NCBI GenBank assembly: GCA_019694755.1
Contig: JAIBBI010000005.1
Coordinates: forward strand, 29,802 to 93,801
Source of the DNA: Gemmataceae bacterium
Lineage (GTDB): Bacteria > Planctomycetota > Planctomycetia > Gemmatales > Gemmataceae
Reading direction: 5' to 3'
DNA: 64,000 nucleotides
Both the position numbers and the translations under genes were made by a program. Below are positions 36,992 through 46,679 of the stretch, one piece after another. The notes under the pieces were generated by a model. That model was not told where the DNA came from, searched no databases, and was given only the letters and a program-made list of their open reading frames with translations. Numbering within the stretch: the stretch's first letter is position 1; each line of letters opens with the position of its first letter.

Positions 36992-37963
36992 TCACCCCCG
37001 CACGACGGCCGCGTTGATGATGCCTTGCACGAGGTCCGTGTGGGTCATGCCCATCGCCTTGGCGGCGATGACGATGTCGCCGGTGACGGGGTTCAGGCCG
37101 GGCAACGGGTTGGCTTCGAGGAAGTAGGGTGTCCCACTGCGGATGCGGAAGTCCACGCGAGCGATGTCCCGGCATCCGAGCGCGCGATAGGCCGTCAGTG
37201 CGTTTGCTTCCAATCGGGCCACGGTCCCGGCGTCGAGCGCGGGCGGGCACTGGTAGCGCACCTGATTCTCCCAGTCGCGCTTCACTTCGAGGCTGTACAC
37301 GAACTCGGCGGTCGGCTTCTTCGGCACGACCTGCAACGAACCGATCACCCGCGGCGGGTCGTTACCCAACACCCCCACCGTCACTTCGTCACCGGCAATG
37401 AACTCCTCGACGAGGACCGGCTGCTCGTAGTTGGTGAGCAGGCCCGGCAGCGCGGCCCGCAACTCGGCCGGGTCGTGGACGACGCACTTGCCGCGCACAC
37501 CCTTGCTGGAGCCTTCCCACGCGGGCTTCACGATCGCGGGATAAGTCACCGAGCTGTCATCGAGTTGATCGATGCGGTGGACGAGGATGCCGTGTGGCAC
37601 CGGTACGCCGGCCGACGCGACGAGCCGCCGGGCCACGTCCTTATCGAGCCCAGCGGCGAGCGTCAGCGGGTCGCTTCCCGTACACGGGATACCGAGCATC
37701 TCGCAGACGGCCGGGACGCGGGCCTCCCGGCTGCGGCTGGTGCCCGCGCCTTCAGCAATGTTGAAAACGAGGTCCGGCGGGTCGCGGAGCAGCGCTTCGA
37801 CGAACGCCCGGCCGTCACCGAGTTCGACGACGGTGTGCCCCCCGGCCTCGATGGCGGCTCGGAGGCCGGCCACGGTGGCGGGGCTGTCGAATTCTTCCTG
37901 CCAGTCGTCGGGTTTGCCGGCAACGTCGTCGGCTTTCAGGGTAACCGCGATACCGATACGCAT
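36992..37963 (-). CDS. ATP-grasp ligase B (D-alanine-D-alanine ligase-like)
   Basis: A 323-residue protein from the ATG at 37963; the frame continues upstream through the intergenic hairpin, which argues against a longer start. Features are parallel to ligase A: DLVFNIAEGAGTSRSREA, PAIVKPAWEGSSKGV (ATP loop), VLVEEFIAGDEVTVGVLG, and RVDFRIRSGTPYFLEANPLP with the metal-binding acid. The paralogues share order and length, so a duplication followed by specialisation is likely. It follows kamA after an 86-bp gap holding a long hairpin. Confidence 0.9.
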   Translation of the reverse strand: MRIGIAVTLKADDVAGKPDDWQEEFDSPATVAGLRAAIEAGGHTVVELGDGRAFVEALLRDPPDLVFNIAEGAGTSRSREARVPAVCEMLGIPCTGSDPLTLAAGLDKDVARRLVASAGVPVPHGILVHRIDQLDDSSVTYPAIVKPAWEGSSKGVRGKCVVHDPAELRAALPGLLTNYEQPVLVEEFIAGDEVTVGVLGNDPPRVIGSLQVVPKKPTAEFVYSLEVKRDWENQVRYQCPPALDAGTVARLEANALTAYRALGCRDIARVDFRIRSGTPYFLEANPLPGLNPVTGDIVIAAKAMGMTHTDLVQGIINAAVVRG

Positions 37964-37992
37964 GATGTCAGTCGGGGAAGGGGAAACACGAA

Positions 37993-38039
37993 GGCCCCGC
38001 GACTCGGGGTGCGGAAACGCACGCCGGGGTCGCGGGGCC
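37993..38039 (-). promoter_or_regulatory. Long intercistronic hairpin after kamA
   Basis: GGCCCCGCGAC pairs perfectly with GTCGCGGGGCC (11 bp), and inside it GTGCG pairs with CGCAC around a GAAA tetraloop; a further CGG/CCG can form between. The hairpin is between the kamA stop (38050) and the next start (37963). No U-tract follows, so an mRNA-stability or partial-attenuation role fits better than a full terminator. Confidence 0.7.
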
Positions 38040-38049
38040 CGCGCGGGTA

Positions 38050-39456
38050 TCAGCGTTTGGCCATGAACAGCGGGAGCCGCTGGTTGTTCTCGGCCGGGGC
38101 CTCGGGTTCGGCGGATTGGCTGCCGCATCCCGAATGGCCGTGCACGTGGCTTTCGCGACGGGCCAGCCGTTCGTTGTTCTCGGGCACGAGGGCCGACTTC
38201 GCACCGGTGAGCAACGCGCTGACGCCGCGGGTGCGGGTCCGCTCGCTGGTGCCGGGCTTGTCCTCGGCCTGATATCGGACGAGCATCCCCTCGTAGTTGC
38301 GCAGGATGACGGCGTCGTCCGACGCGCTGACGAGGTAGTTGGGCATCAGCGGGATCTTGCCGCCGCCGTGCGGGCTGTCGACGACGTAAGTGGGCACGCC
38401 GAGGCCGGACATGTGGCCGCGGAGCCCTTCCATGATCTCGAGTCCCTTCCAGATCGAAGTCCGGAAGTGGCCCGCACCGATCACGGGGTCGCAGTGGAAG
38501 ATGTAGTAAGGCCGGACTTTGATGCGGAGCAGTTCGCGCATCAGCAGCCGCATGGTCGCCAGGTCGTCGTTGACGCCCTTGAGCAGCACCGTGTGGTTGT
38601 TGACCGGCATGCCACCCCGGAGCAGCGCCTTGCAGGCCCGCTCAGTCTCGGGGGTGATTTCGCGCGGGTGGTTGAAGTGCGTCTGTATCCAGACCTTTTC
38701 CGCGTCCGCCAGCATGTCGATCAGGTTCTGATCGAACAGTTTCTGCGGGAGCGTGACCGGCACGCGGGTGCCGAGGCGGACCACATCGACGTGCTTGATC
38801 GCCTTGAGCCCGTCGAGGAAGAACTTGAGCCGGGCCGGCGGCAGGCTGAGCGGGTCGCCGCCCGACACGACCACGTCCTTGATCTCGGAGTGGTCGCGGA
38901 TGTATTCGAGCATCCGCTCGTCGTCGCGGCTGATGGCGTCCCAGCCGTCGCGGACCATGGTGGTCCGCTTGCGGGTGCAGAACCGGCAGTACATGGTGCA
39001 GACGTGGGTCGTCACCATGAGTACGCGGTCGGGGTATCGGTGGGTGAGCCCGGGGACCGGCGAGTCCTTGTCCTCGTCGAGCGGATCCTCGAGTTCGTAG
39101 CCGGACGGATTCTCCGCCTCGAGCGGCGACGTGACCGACTGCAACCGGATCGGGTCGTTCGGGTCGTTGACGTCGATGAGGGAGAAGTAGTACGGCGGGA
39201 TCGCGAGCTTGTACTCCGCTTCGAGCGATCCCATCGCTTCCAGTTCCGACTCCGAGAAGGGCAGGAGGTGTCGGAGCTGGCGGACCGACCGGACGGCATT
39301 CTGCGACTGCCAGTGCCAATCGTCCCACTGATGATCGGGTACGTTCTGCCACGCGGGGTGCCGACGGGGGCGACTGGGCGGCTCGTCGTCAGTGGCCGGG
39401 GCGGATACGGTGAGCGGCCGGGGCGTCCTGATGGCCGACTCGTTCAGAAGACTCAT
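38050..39456 (-). CDS. kamA: Lysine 2,3-aminomutase family radical SAM enzyme
   Basis: A 468-residue protein from the ATG at 39456. The radical-SAM cluster motif is CTMYCRFC (Cys153, 157, 160), SGGDPLSLPP follows as the SAM-binding GGE-like strand, and the PLP lysine lies in GGGKIPLMPNYLVS (about 362). The two acidic residues that bind lysine in true aminomutases appear as CDPVIGAGHFRT and VVDSPHGGGK, which supports KamA rather than EpmB. The enzyme converts L-lysine to beta-lysine. The C-terminus has a His/Cys-containing tail (HVHGHSGCGS). The downstream ATP-grasp genes suggest the product is conjugated. Confidence 0.92.
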   Translation of the reverse strand: MSLLNESAIRTPRPLTVSAPATDDEPPSRPRRHPAWQNVPDHQWDDWHWQSQNAVRSVRQLRHLLPFSESELEAMGSLEAEYKLAIPPYYFSLIDVNDPNDPIRLQSVTSPLEAENPSGYELEDPLDEDKDSPVPGLTHRYPDRVLMVTTHVCTMYCRFCTRKRTTMVRDGWDAISRDDERMLEYIRDHSEIKDVVVSGGDPLSLPPARLKFFLDGLKAIKHVDVVRLGTRVPVTLPQKLFDQNLIDMLADAEKVWIQTHFNHPREITPETERACKALLRGGMPVNNHTVLLKGVNDDLATMRLLMRELLRIKVRPYYIFHCDPVIGAGHFRTSIWKGLEIMEGLRGHMSGLGVPTYVVDSPHGGGKIPLMPNYLVSASDDAVILRNYEGMLVRYQAEDKPGTSERTRTRGVSALLTGAKSALVPENNERLARRESHVHGHSGCGSQSAEPEAPAENNQRLPLFMAKR

Positions 39457-39595
39457 CGCCTGGGTGTCTCCAAGGCCCACGGGGTGTCCAGCACTGTTGC
39501 TAAATCCCGCTGCAGCGGGGACTTGGGGTGCAAGAGTGCGGCCCGTTAATCGACGCATCCTACCCCCGATGGGGTAAAATGCAAGGGCATTGAAC

Positions 39596-39616
39596 CCGAT
39601 TTTCCGTCAAAATCGG
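39596..39616. promoter_or_regulatory. AT-rich hairpin upstream of kamA
   Basis: CCGATTTT and AAAATCGG (8 bp, perfect) flank CCGTC. It lies 140 bp upstream of the kamA start in the 655-bp divergent region 39457-40111. It could be an operator or a leader hairpin; there is no way to tell from sequence alone. Confidence 0.4.
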
Positions 39617-39830
39617 AAAGTCCGTCACCCAGGCGCAACATCCGTTTCCGGCTTCCTACGCGGATCACTCGCCGCATCTTGCGCCTTCGATGCCTTCGGT
39701 CGGGTCACAAGCCACGTTTATCGGCTTGGAAAACTCACAAGTTGAGTTAATCAGACATTTCGACCCGATTGCGCGTGTCCGCCACGACCCGTCGCGCAGT
39801 TGACGAACCGCGGGGTCGCTCGCGCGACCT

Positions 39831-39856
39831 AATCACGGCGTGTCGCCGGCGTGATT
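39831..39856. repeat. Hairpin in the kamA/permease divergent region
   Basis: AATCACG pairs with CGTGATT with two further pairs after one mismatch, around a 6-base loop. No gene is seen in 39457-40111; the region otherwise holds the words described at 39888-40048. Confidence 0.45.
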
Positions 39857-39887
39857 GCGATTGTCACGCGGCTCTTTGAGGCTGCCT

Positions 39888-40048
39888 CTTCGTGAATCCC
39901 TTCGTGCCTTCGTGTCTTCGTGGTGGGTCTTCCGACCTTACCTGCCGAGATGAAACTACGAAGGCACGATGGGATTCACGAAGAAGACAGTTCCGTCACG
40001 ATTCCCGTTCTTCATGAATTGCTTCGCGGCTTCGTAGTGGGTCTTCCT
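39888..40048. repeat. CTTCGTG-word repeats, two inverted and one direct copy
   Basis: CTTCGTGAATCCC with CTTCGTG words at 39888-39932 is inverted at 39956-39988, and the segment ending in GGTCTTCC recurs directly at 40009-40048. Words are spaced 7-9 bases. The block ends about 60 bp before the permease start and may affect its leader. Confidence 0.7.
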
Positions 40049-40111
40049 TCCTCGACCCGAGAGACTGCGCCGTCTATCCCCCGCTCGCACCCCGCACATA
40101 CACTTCTCCCC

Positions 40112-41557
40112 ATGCAACCACCTCCCGATTCCAAGCCCGGGCTTGAACGTGTCCTCGGTCCGGTCACGGCCACGGCCATCGTCGTCGGCACCGTCATCGG
40201 CTCGGGCATCTTCAAGAAGCCCGCGGCCGTCGCCGCCGACGTGCCGTTCTTCGGCGTCGCCATCAGCGCGTGGATTCTCATGGCCGGGCTCGTCATGTGC
40301 GGCGGGCTGGCACTCGCCGAGGTGACCGCCTTGTTCCCCCGCGCGGGCGGCAACTACGTCTTTCTCCGGGAGGGGTTCGGCCGAGCGTTCGGCTTCATGT
40401 GGGGCTGGATCGACTTCACCGTCATCCGCACCGCCTCGATTGCCGCCCTCGCCGTCATCTTCGCCGAGTCGCTGCACGACCTCGTCCGCCAGCTCCGCCG
40501 GTCGCCCGACGAAGTCTTCTCGTTCTGGCAGGTCTACGGCCTCGCGCTGGGCACCATTCTTCTGCTCGGCCTGGTCAACGTCTGCGGCGTGAAGTGGGGC
40601 GGCGGGTTGCAGACGCTCCTCACTTTCATCAAGCTCGGCGGCATGCTCGCCATCGCTCTCCTGCCGTTCGGCATCATCCGCTTCGTCGAAGGCGCGCCGA
40701 CTCCGAGCACCGCCAACTACGAGCCGCTCTGGCCCACGGCCGACCAGCCGTTCAACATAGCCAAATTCGGCTCGATCCTGATCGCCATCCTCTGGCCGTA
40801 CCATGGCTGGCAAAACCTCGGGCCGGTGGCCGGGGAGGTGAAGAACCCCCAGCGCAACCTGCCGCTCGCGCTGCTGCTCGGCATCGCCATCGTCGCGGTC
40901 ATGTACCTGAGCTTGAACTTCGCCTACGCCAGCGTGATCCCCGCGGCCGAGATGGCGAAGCTGAAGGGGCAATCGGTCGCGGCCGTATTCTGCAACAAGC
41001 TGCTCGGGCCGGTCGGCGGCGCGCTGGCGGCCGGCGTGGTCATGTGCTCCGTCTTCGGCTCGCTCAACGGCAACATCCTCGTCGGCCCCCGGCAACTCTT
41101 CGCCATGGGCGAAGACGGGCTCGCCCCGAAGGGCCTGAGCGCGATCCACCCGACGTTCCGGACGCCTGCCCGGGCCATCATGGTTTACACCGTGTGGTCG
41201 ATGATCCTCCTCTTTGGCGGCGCGCTGGCAGTGTATATCAGCCGGCAACAAGGCAAAAAGATCCCCGACCCATTCGATCTGCTCACCGACTTCGCCATGT
41301 TCGGCGCGGTGGTGTTCGAGACGCTGGTCGTCGCATCGATCTACGTGTTCCGCCGGAAGTACCCGGCCGCCCCGCGCGTCTACAAGTGCCCGGGCTATCC
41401 CGTCGTCCCGGCGATTTTTGTCCTCGCCTTCCTCGGCGTGCTGGCCAGCTACTTCGTGAACGAGGAGAAGGCCATCCAGGCGACCTCCGGCGTCGCGTTC
41501 ACGCTGGCCGGGGCCGCCGTGTACTACCTCTTCCTGCGGCAACCGGACAACGCATGA
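40112..41557 (+). CDS. APC-family amino-acid permease
   Basis: A 481-residue membrane protein. The start is the ATG at 40112, after which helix 1 appears at once (TAIVVGTVIGSGIFKKP), containing the GSGIF substrate-binding turn of the APC superfamily. About 12 hydrophobic segments follow, with the conserved GWQNLGPVAGEVKNPQRNLP loop near residue 230-250. It should import or exchange an amino acid in the inner membrane; specificity is unknown. Its TGA overlaps the next ATG (ATGA at 41554-41557), tying it to the lipoate-ligase pair. Confidence 0.92.
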   Translation: MQPPPDSKPGLERVLGPVTATAIVVGTVIGSGIFKKPAAVAADVPFFGVAISAWILMAGLVMCGGLALAEVTALFPRAGGNYVFLREGFGRAFGFMWGWIDFTVIRTASIAALAVIFAESLHDLVRQLRRSPDEVFSFWQVYGLALGTILLLGLVNVCGVKWGGGLQTLLTFIKLGGMLAIALLPFGIIRFVEGAPTPSTANYEPLWPTADQPFNIAKFGSILIAILWPYHGWQNLGPVAGEVKNPQRNLPLALLLGIAIVAVMYLSLNFAYASVIPAAEMAKLKGQSVAAVFCNKLLGPVGGALAAGVVMCSVFGSLNGNILVGPRQLFAMGEDGLAPKGLSAIHPTFRTPARAIMVYTVWSMILLFGGALAVYISRQQGKKIPDPFDLLTDFAMFGAVVFETLVVASIYVFRRKYPAAPRVYKCPGYPVVPAIFVLAFLGVLASYFVNEEKAIQATSGVAFTLAGAAVYYLFLRQPDNA

Positions 41558-41838
41558 CCCGGCACGGCGAATTCAAGGTGCCCGGCGGAAAGCTGGTCGT
41601 CGCCGACTTTGACGTGACCGATGGGCGACTCTCCGGTGTGCGCATCACCGGAGACTTCTTTCTCTATCCCGACAGCGCGCTGGCCGACATTAACGCGGCT
41701 CTGGAGGGTGCGTCGGCCTCGGCCGATCCGGATGTTTGGTCCGGCCTGATCCGCGACCGCCTGCCGGCCGAGGTGGAAATGCTCGGCTTCGGGCCGGCCG
41801 ACGTGGCGACTGCCATCGCCCGGGGGCTGGCGGGATGA
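41554..41838 (+). CDS. Small subunit of bipartite lipoate ligase (LplA C-terminal-like, LplB type)
   Basis: A 94-residue protein. The stretch GKLVVADFDVTDGRLSGVRI followed by TGDFFLYPDSALADI matches the accessory domain that is the C-terminus of E. coli LplA and a separate protein in archaea such as Thermoplasma. Its start overlaps the permease stop and its own stop overlaps the start of the large subunit (ATGA), so both parts are made together. In the archaeal two-protein enzyme this domain is needed for lipoate adenylation. Confidence 0.82.
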   Translation: MTRHGEFKVPGGKLVVADFDVTDGRLSGVRITGDFFLYPDSALADINAALEGASASADPDVWSGLIRDRLPAEVEMLGFGPADVATAIARGLAG

Positions 41839-42620
41839 GCGACGCCGTCTGGAGCAAATGGAAGTCGGCCCGCTGGACGATCCTGCCGGAGACGGTCGAG
41901 TCGCCGGCCACGCACGCGGCCCTCGACGAAGTCCTGCTCGACGCCGTGATCCACGGTACCCGCGGCCCCTCGCTGCGATTCTGGGGCTGGGCCAGCCCGG
42001 CTGTGATCATCGGCCGGTTTCAGAGTCTGCGCAACGAAGTCGATTCCGACAATGCCGCCCGGCTCGGCGTCACGGTCGTCCGCCGGATGTCGGGCGGCGG
42101 AGCGATGTACGTCCGCCCCGACTCGACCATCACTTACTCGCTGTACATCCCGGACGACATGCTCGCGGGCCTGACCATCCGCGACAGCTATTCCTTCTGC
42201 GACTCGTGGGTGGTGGACACGCTCCGCGGCCTGGGGGCGGACGTGAGCTATCAGCCGCTCAACGACATTGCCAGCAGTGAAGGGAAAGTGGGCGGGGCGG
42301 CCCAGGCCCGCAGGCCGGGCGGCGTTCTGCATCACACCACGATCGCCTGGCACATGAACGGCGCGGAGATGCTGAAGGTGCTGCGCATCGGCCGGGAAAA
42401 GATCTCCGACAAGGGCATCGCGAGCGCGGCCAAGCGCGTCCACCCGCTGAGCGAGCAACTGGCGATGACCCGCGAGGCCGTGGTCGAGGCCCTGATCGGG
42501 CAGTTCCGCGAGCGGGTCTCGTGTCACGACGGCGCACTGTCGCGCGAGGAGCGGATTGCGGCCGCGGAACTCGTCGGCCGGCGTTACGCCGCCCCGTCGT
42601 GGACGCTCGAACTTCCGTAG
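41835..42620 (+). CDS. lplA: Lipoate-protein ligase A, catalytic domain
   Basis: A 261-residue protein of the biotin/lipoate ligase fold. Visible motifs are FWGWASPAVIIGRFQ (about 49-63), VVRRMSGGGAMY (about 80-91), YQPLNDIASSEGKVGGAAQ with the catalytic lysine near 145, and HHTTIAW. It lacks the small C-terminal domain of E. coli LplA, which is supplied by the overlapping upstream gene. It attaches lipoate, or salvaged octanoate, to dehydrogenase E2 subunits or GcvH in the cytosol. After it, 158 bp without a gene precede typA. Confidence 0.9.
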   Translation: MSDAVWSKWKSARWTILPETVESPATHAALDEVLLDAVIHGTRGPSLRFWGWASPAVIIGRFQSLRNEVDSDNAARLGVTVVRRMSGGGAMYVRPDSTITYSLYIPDDMLAGLTIRDSYSFCDSWVVDTLRGLGADVSYQPLNDIASSEGKVGGAAQARRPGGVLHHTTIAWHMNGAEMLKVLRIGREKISDKGIASAAKRVHPLSEQLAMTREAVVEALIGQFRERVSCHDGALSREERIAAAELVGRRYAAPSWTLELP

Positions 42621-42778
42621 CGGTCGGTCCGCCGGAGGGCGGCCGATTTCATAACATATTCGTCAGAATCATGTTGGGGCACGGCGGGGCCTCCGGGCCC
42701 GATGTCACTTCGTGCGACCGACCCCCGCGTCATCCGTAAGATGGAAGCTCCGGTTTTTCAGGATTACTGCACCGAACC

Positions 42779-44599
<1,821 letters not shown>

Positions 44600-44612
44600 A
44601 TCGCCCCGGGCG

Positions 44613-44954
44613 TCAGTTGTGGCCCGGGGTGCAGAGCAGGTCTTCGAACCGCGGCTCGATGCCGTCGGATTCCAGCGTCGCGATCGCCGAGCGGACCTCG
44701 GCATCGGAGCGGGCGACTTCGCCCTGCGACCGGCTGCGCTCGGCGGCGACGAGGCTGTGAATGGCCCGGCGGATGCGGAGCGTCGCTGCGTCGGGCTTAG
44801 TCTCACACGCCAATTCGCCACGCAATACACGCAGGTCGGACGGCGCGTCGACCCCGACGCGGACTACGGAACCACTGACCCGAATGACTTTGACAGAGAT
44901 CCCGAGCTGCGGGAAAAGAACGGATTCGTCCGGGCGTCGCGTCAACACAAGCAT
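44613..44954 (-). CDS. csrA: Carbon storage regulator CsrA with long C-terminal extension
   Basis: A 113-residue protein from the ATG at 44954, behind GGAG. Residues 1-55 are CsrA-like: MLVLTRRPDESV, GISVKVIRVSGSVVRVGVDAP and LRVLRGEL. The RNA-binding arginine of the second strand region (LTRR) is present. The remaining ~55 residues form a charged helical tail (RIRRAIHSLVAAERSRS and AEVRSAIATLESDGIEP), so the protein is nearly twice the usual 60-70 residues. It should repress or stabilise target mRNAs by binding GGA sites. Confidence 0.9.
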   Translation of the reverse strand: MLVLTRRPDESVLFPQLGISVKVIRVSGSVVRVGVDAPSDLRVLRGELACETKPDAATLRIRRAIHSLVAAERSRSQGEVARSDAEVRSAIATLESDGIEPRFEDLLCTPGHN

Positions 44955-45122
44955 GAAACCACTCCTGGCCGGCGGAGGCCCGATGCCCCCGACGGGTCTT
45001 CCAATGACCCTTTGTTTGACTCGGCTAAGGAATACTAACGACGCCAAACGGGCATTGCAAGCGACGTGCCGGCGAAATTCCAAAAATATCGTTCTGCGCT
45101 ACGATTCACGGGAGATTTGACA

Positions 45123-45143
45123 CCGGGCGGCCGCGCCGCCCGG
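45123..45143 (-). terminator. Possible terminator hairpin after the hydrolase gene
   Basis: CCGGGCGGC and GCCGCCCGG (9 bp, perfect) enclose CGC, 18 bases after the stop of the minus-strand hydrolase at 45162. The bases that follow are only weakly U-rich, so termination is uncertain. Confidence 0.45.
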
Positions 45144-45161
45144 CGTTTCCCGGGGTTCCGA

Positions 45162-46211
45162 TCAGCCCGGTGCGGCGTAGCCCAGATTTTGCAGTGGGAA
45201 CATCCGCTGGGGGCCCGGATTCATCGATTTCCAAGCCTGGTTCTTTCGCGCCTTGAGCACGCCCTCAAGCCAGGCGACGATCTTCTCGTTGACGTTCAGG
45301 GCCGGGTTGCCGAGCAGGTCCTGGCCGGGAAGCCGGGTCGCCAGCGCCTCTTCCTTGTCAAACGCGTGTTTGCTCCGAGAACCTTCCGGAGGTCGGCGGA
45401 TCGCGCCGTACATCCCGGGCACCACGCCCGCGCTGTTCGAGTCCTGTTTACCGTACAGGAAGTACATCGGCGTGTTCTCGCGGAGCTTGCTGCACCGGTT
45501 GAACCACTCCGTGGTCCTGAAGTTCACCCCGCCACCCCGCCCGGTCGGCCCCAGCCACACGCACGCCGCCAGGTCTTCACCGGGGTCGGCCACCGTCGGG
45601 TTGATCGAGATGATGCTCGTCGCGGCCGGCACCGACTTCCGCTCCCACTCGTGGACCGCCCAGCCCATGGCCAGCCCGGCCGTGTCTTGAGCGGCAATGA
45701 TGATGATCGAGCTCGCGTTGCACTTCTGGGCATCGTTTTGCAGGTCGATATAGTGCCGGGCCGAGGCCATGTCGTTGAGGAGCATCGGCCAGTAGCTCCC
45801 CTTGAACTCCGTGAAGTTAATGTCGTTCTTCGTGCGGGCGGCGGTCCCGCCACGGATGCCGTTGCGGTTGTCGTTGTAATTCGTCCAGAACTTGCTCGTG
45901 ACCGCTTTCGAGCCGCCGTGCCCGCGGAAGTCGATGGCGAGAACGGCGCAATTCAGCTTGCCCTGCAAGTCGCGGGCGAGCTGATCCCAGCCCTTGGCCG
46001 TGCGGTCCGATTGGAAACGGTGCATTAGGATGACCGTGGGCGAATCGATGCCCTTCGGCCCCTTGTAGAAGGTACCGACGAGCTTCACGTCGTCGCACGA
46101 ATCGAACGAGACAGATTGCTTGGTGTCGTCCGGCGGCGTCGGGGTCTGAGCCGCGGCCGGGCCCGCACCCACCACCAGCGCTGCTGCCAGCCAAGCCCAT
46201 GCACGGACCAT
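45162..46211 (-). CDS. Secreted alpha/beta-hydrolase-like protein
   Basis: A 349-residue protein from the ATG at 46211. Residues 1-22 are a signal peptide (LAAALVVGAGPAAAQ). The fold is suggested by VILMHRFQSDRT (oxyanion region), AVLAIDFRGHGGS and, near residue 270, MYFLYGKQDS. The usual nucleophile elbow GxSxG is not intact: the corresponding strand reads IIIAAQDTAGLAMGW, so catalysis is doubtful. It may be a non-enzymatic relative or use another nucleophile. It is divergent from the M50-HlyD gene. Confidence 0.78.
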   Translation of the reverse strand: MVRAWAWLAAALVVGAGPAAAQTPTPPDDTKQSVSFDSCDDVKLVGTFYKGPKGIDSPTVILMHRFQSDRTAKGWDQLARDLQGKLNCAVLAIDFRGHGGSKAVTSKFWTNYNDNRNGIRGGTAARTKNDINFTEFKGSYWPMLLNDMASARHYIDLQNDAQKCNASSIIIIAAQDTAGLAMGWAVHEWERKSVPAATSIISINPTVADPGEDLAACVWLGPTGRGGGVNFRTTEWFNRCSKLRENTPMYFLYGKQDSNSAGVVPGMYGAIRRPPEGSRSKHAFDKEEALATRLPGQDLLGNPALNVNEKIVAWLEGVLKARKNQAWKSMNPGPQRMFPLQNLGYAAPG

Positions 46212-46479
46212 ACCCGCCTCCGTTCCGTCGAGAATCTCAGTCAATCGTAAGTCGAACGGGGGGCCCGGGTCAACGGCAAGGGACTTACGGCGCACACACG
46301 CCGTCACGCGCGGACCGGTAACTCCGTTGCATGCAGGTAAGCCATCCGGTACCCCGGCGATATCGCCGCAATTCCGATTTGCCTACCACGACTCCCTTGC
46401 AGTTCAGGGGTTCGATGGTACTGCCGGCAGCCTTCCGGTACACCTTCTCAAAAAAATCAAAAAAAAGTCACCCGAACAC

Positions 46480-46508
46480 TTGCTTTGGGAAATTGCGTGA
46501 GTTACACT
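46480..46508 (+). promoter_or_regulatory. Sigma70-type promoter for the M50-HlyD locus
   Basis: TTGCTT and TACACT are separated by exactly 17 bases. A-tracts at 46450-46466 lie just upstream where an UP element would be. Predicted transcription starts near 46515, leaving a leader of about 165 nt to the ATG at 46680. The gap 46212-46679 contains no other gene. Confidence 0.6.
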
Positions 46509-46679
46509 GCGATCTGGTTGTACGGCACCCACAACCACAATTACCAGCGCTACGACAATGGAAGCTCTGCCCGAGGACGTGGCAGTCGGCTTCTTTTTCC
46601 GGAGCGGTCATCCCCCCGAACCAATTCGGGGCTGTGATCGCTTGGGTCGGCGGCGCACGGTCATGTGGACTGGGCAGCC

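Noticed and set aside
39457..40111. Search for a tRNA, riboswitch or small RNA in the 655-bp kamA/permease gap
   Set aside because: Only short hairpins and CTTCGTG-type repeats were found; no cloverleaf or known riboswitch core (for example a lysine riboswitch) could be recognised by eye.
42621..42660. CCGCC/GGCGG stem after lplA as a terminator
   Set aside because: The stem is only five base pairs with mismatches and there is no U-tract.
44600..45160. Plus-strand frames antisense to csrA
   Set aside because: csrA has the family sequence and ribosome site; the antisense frames have neither.
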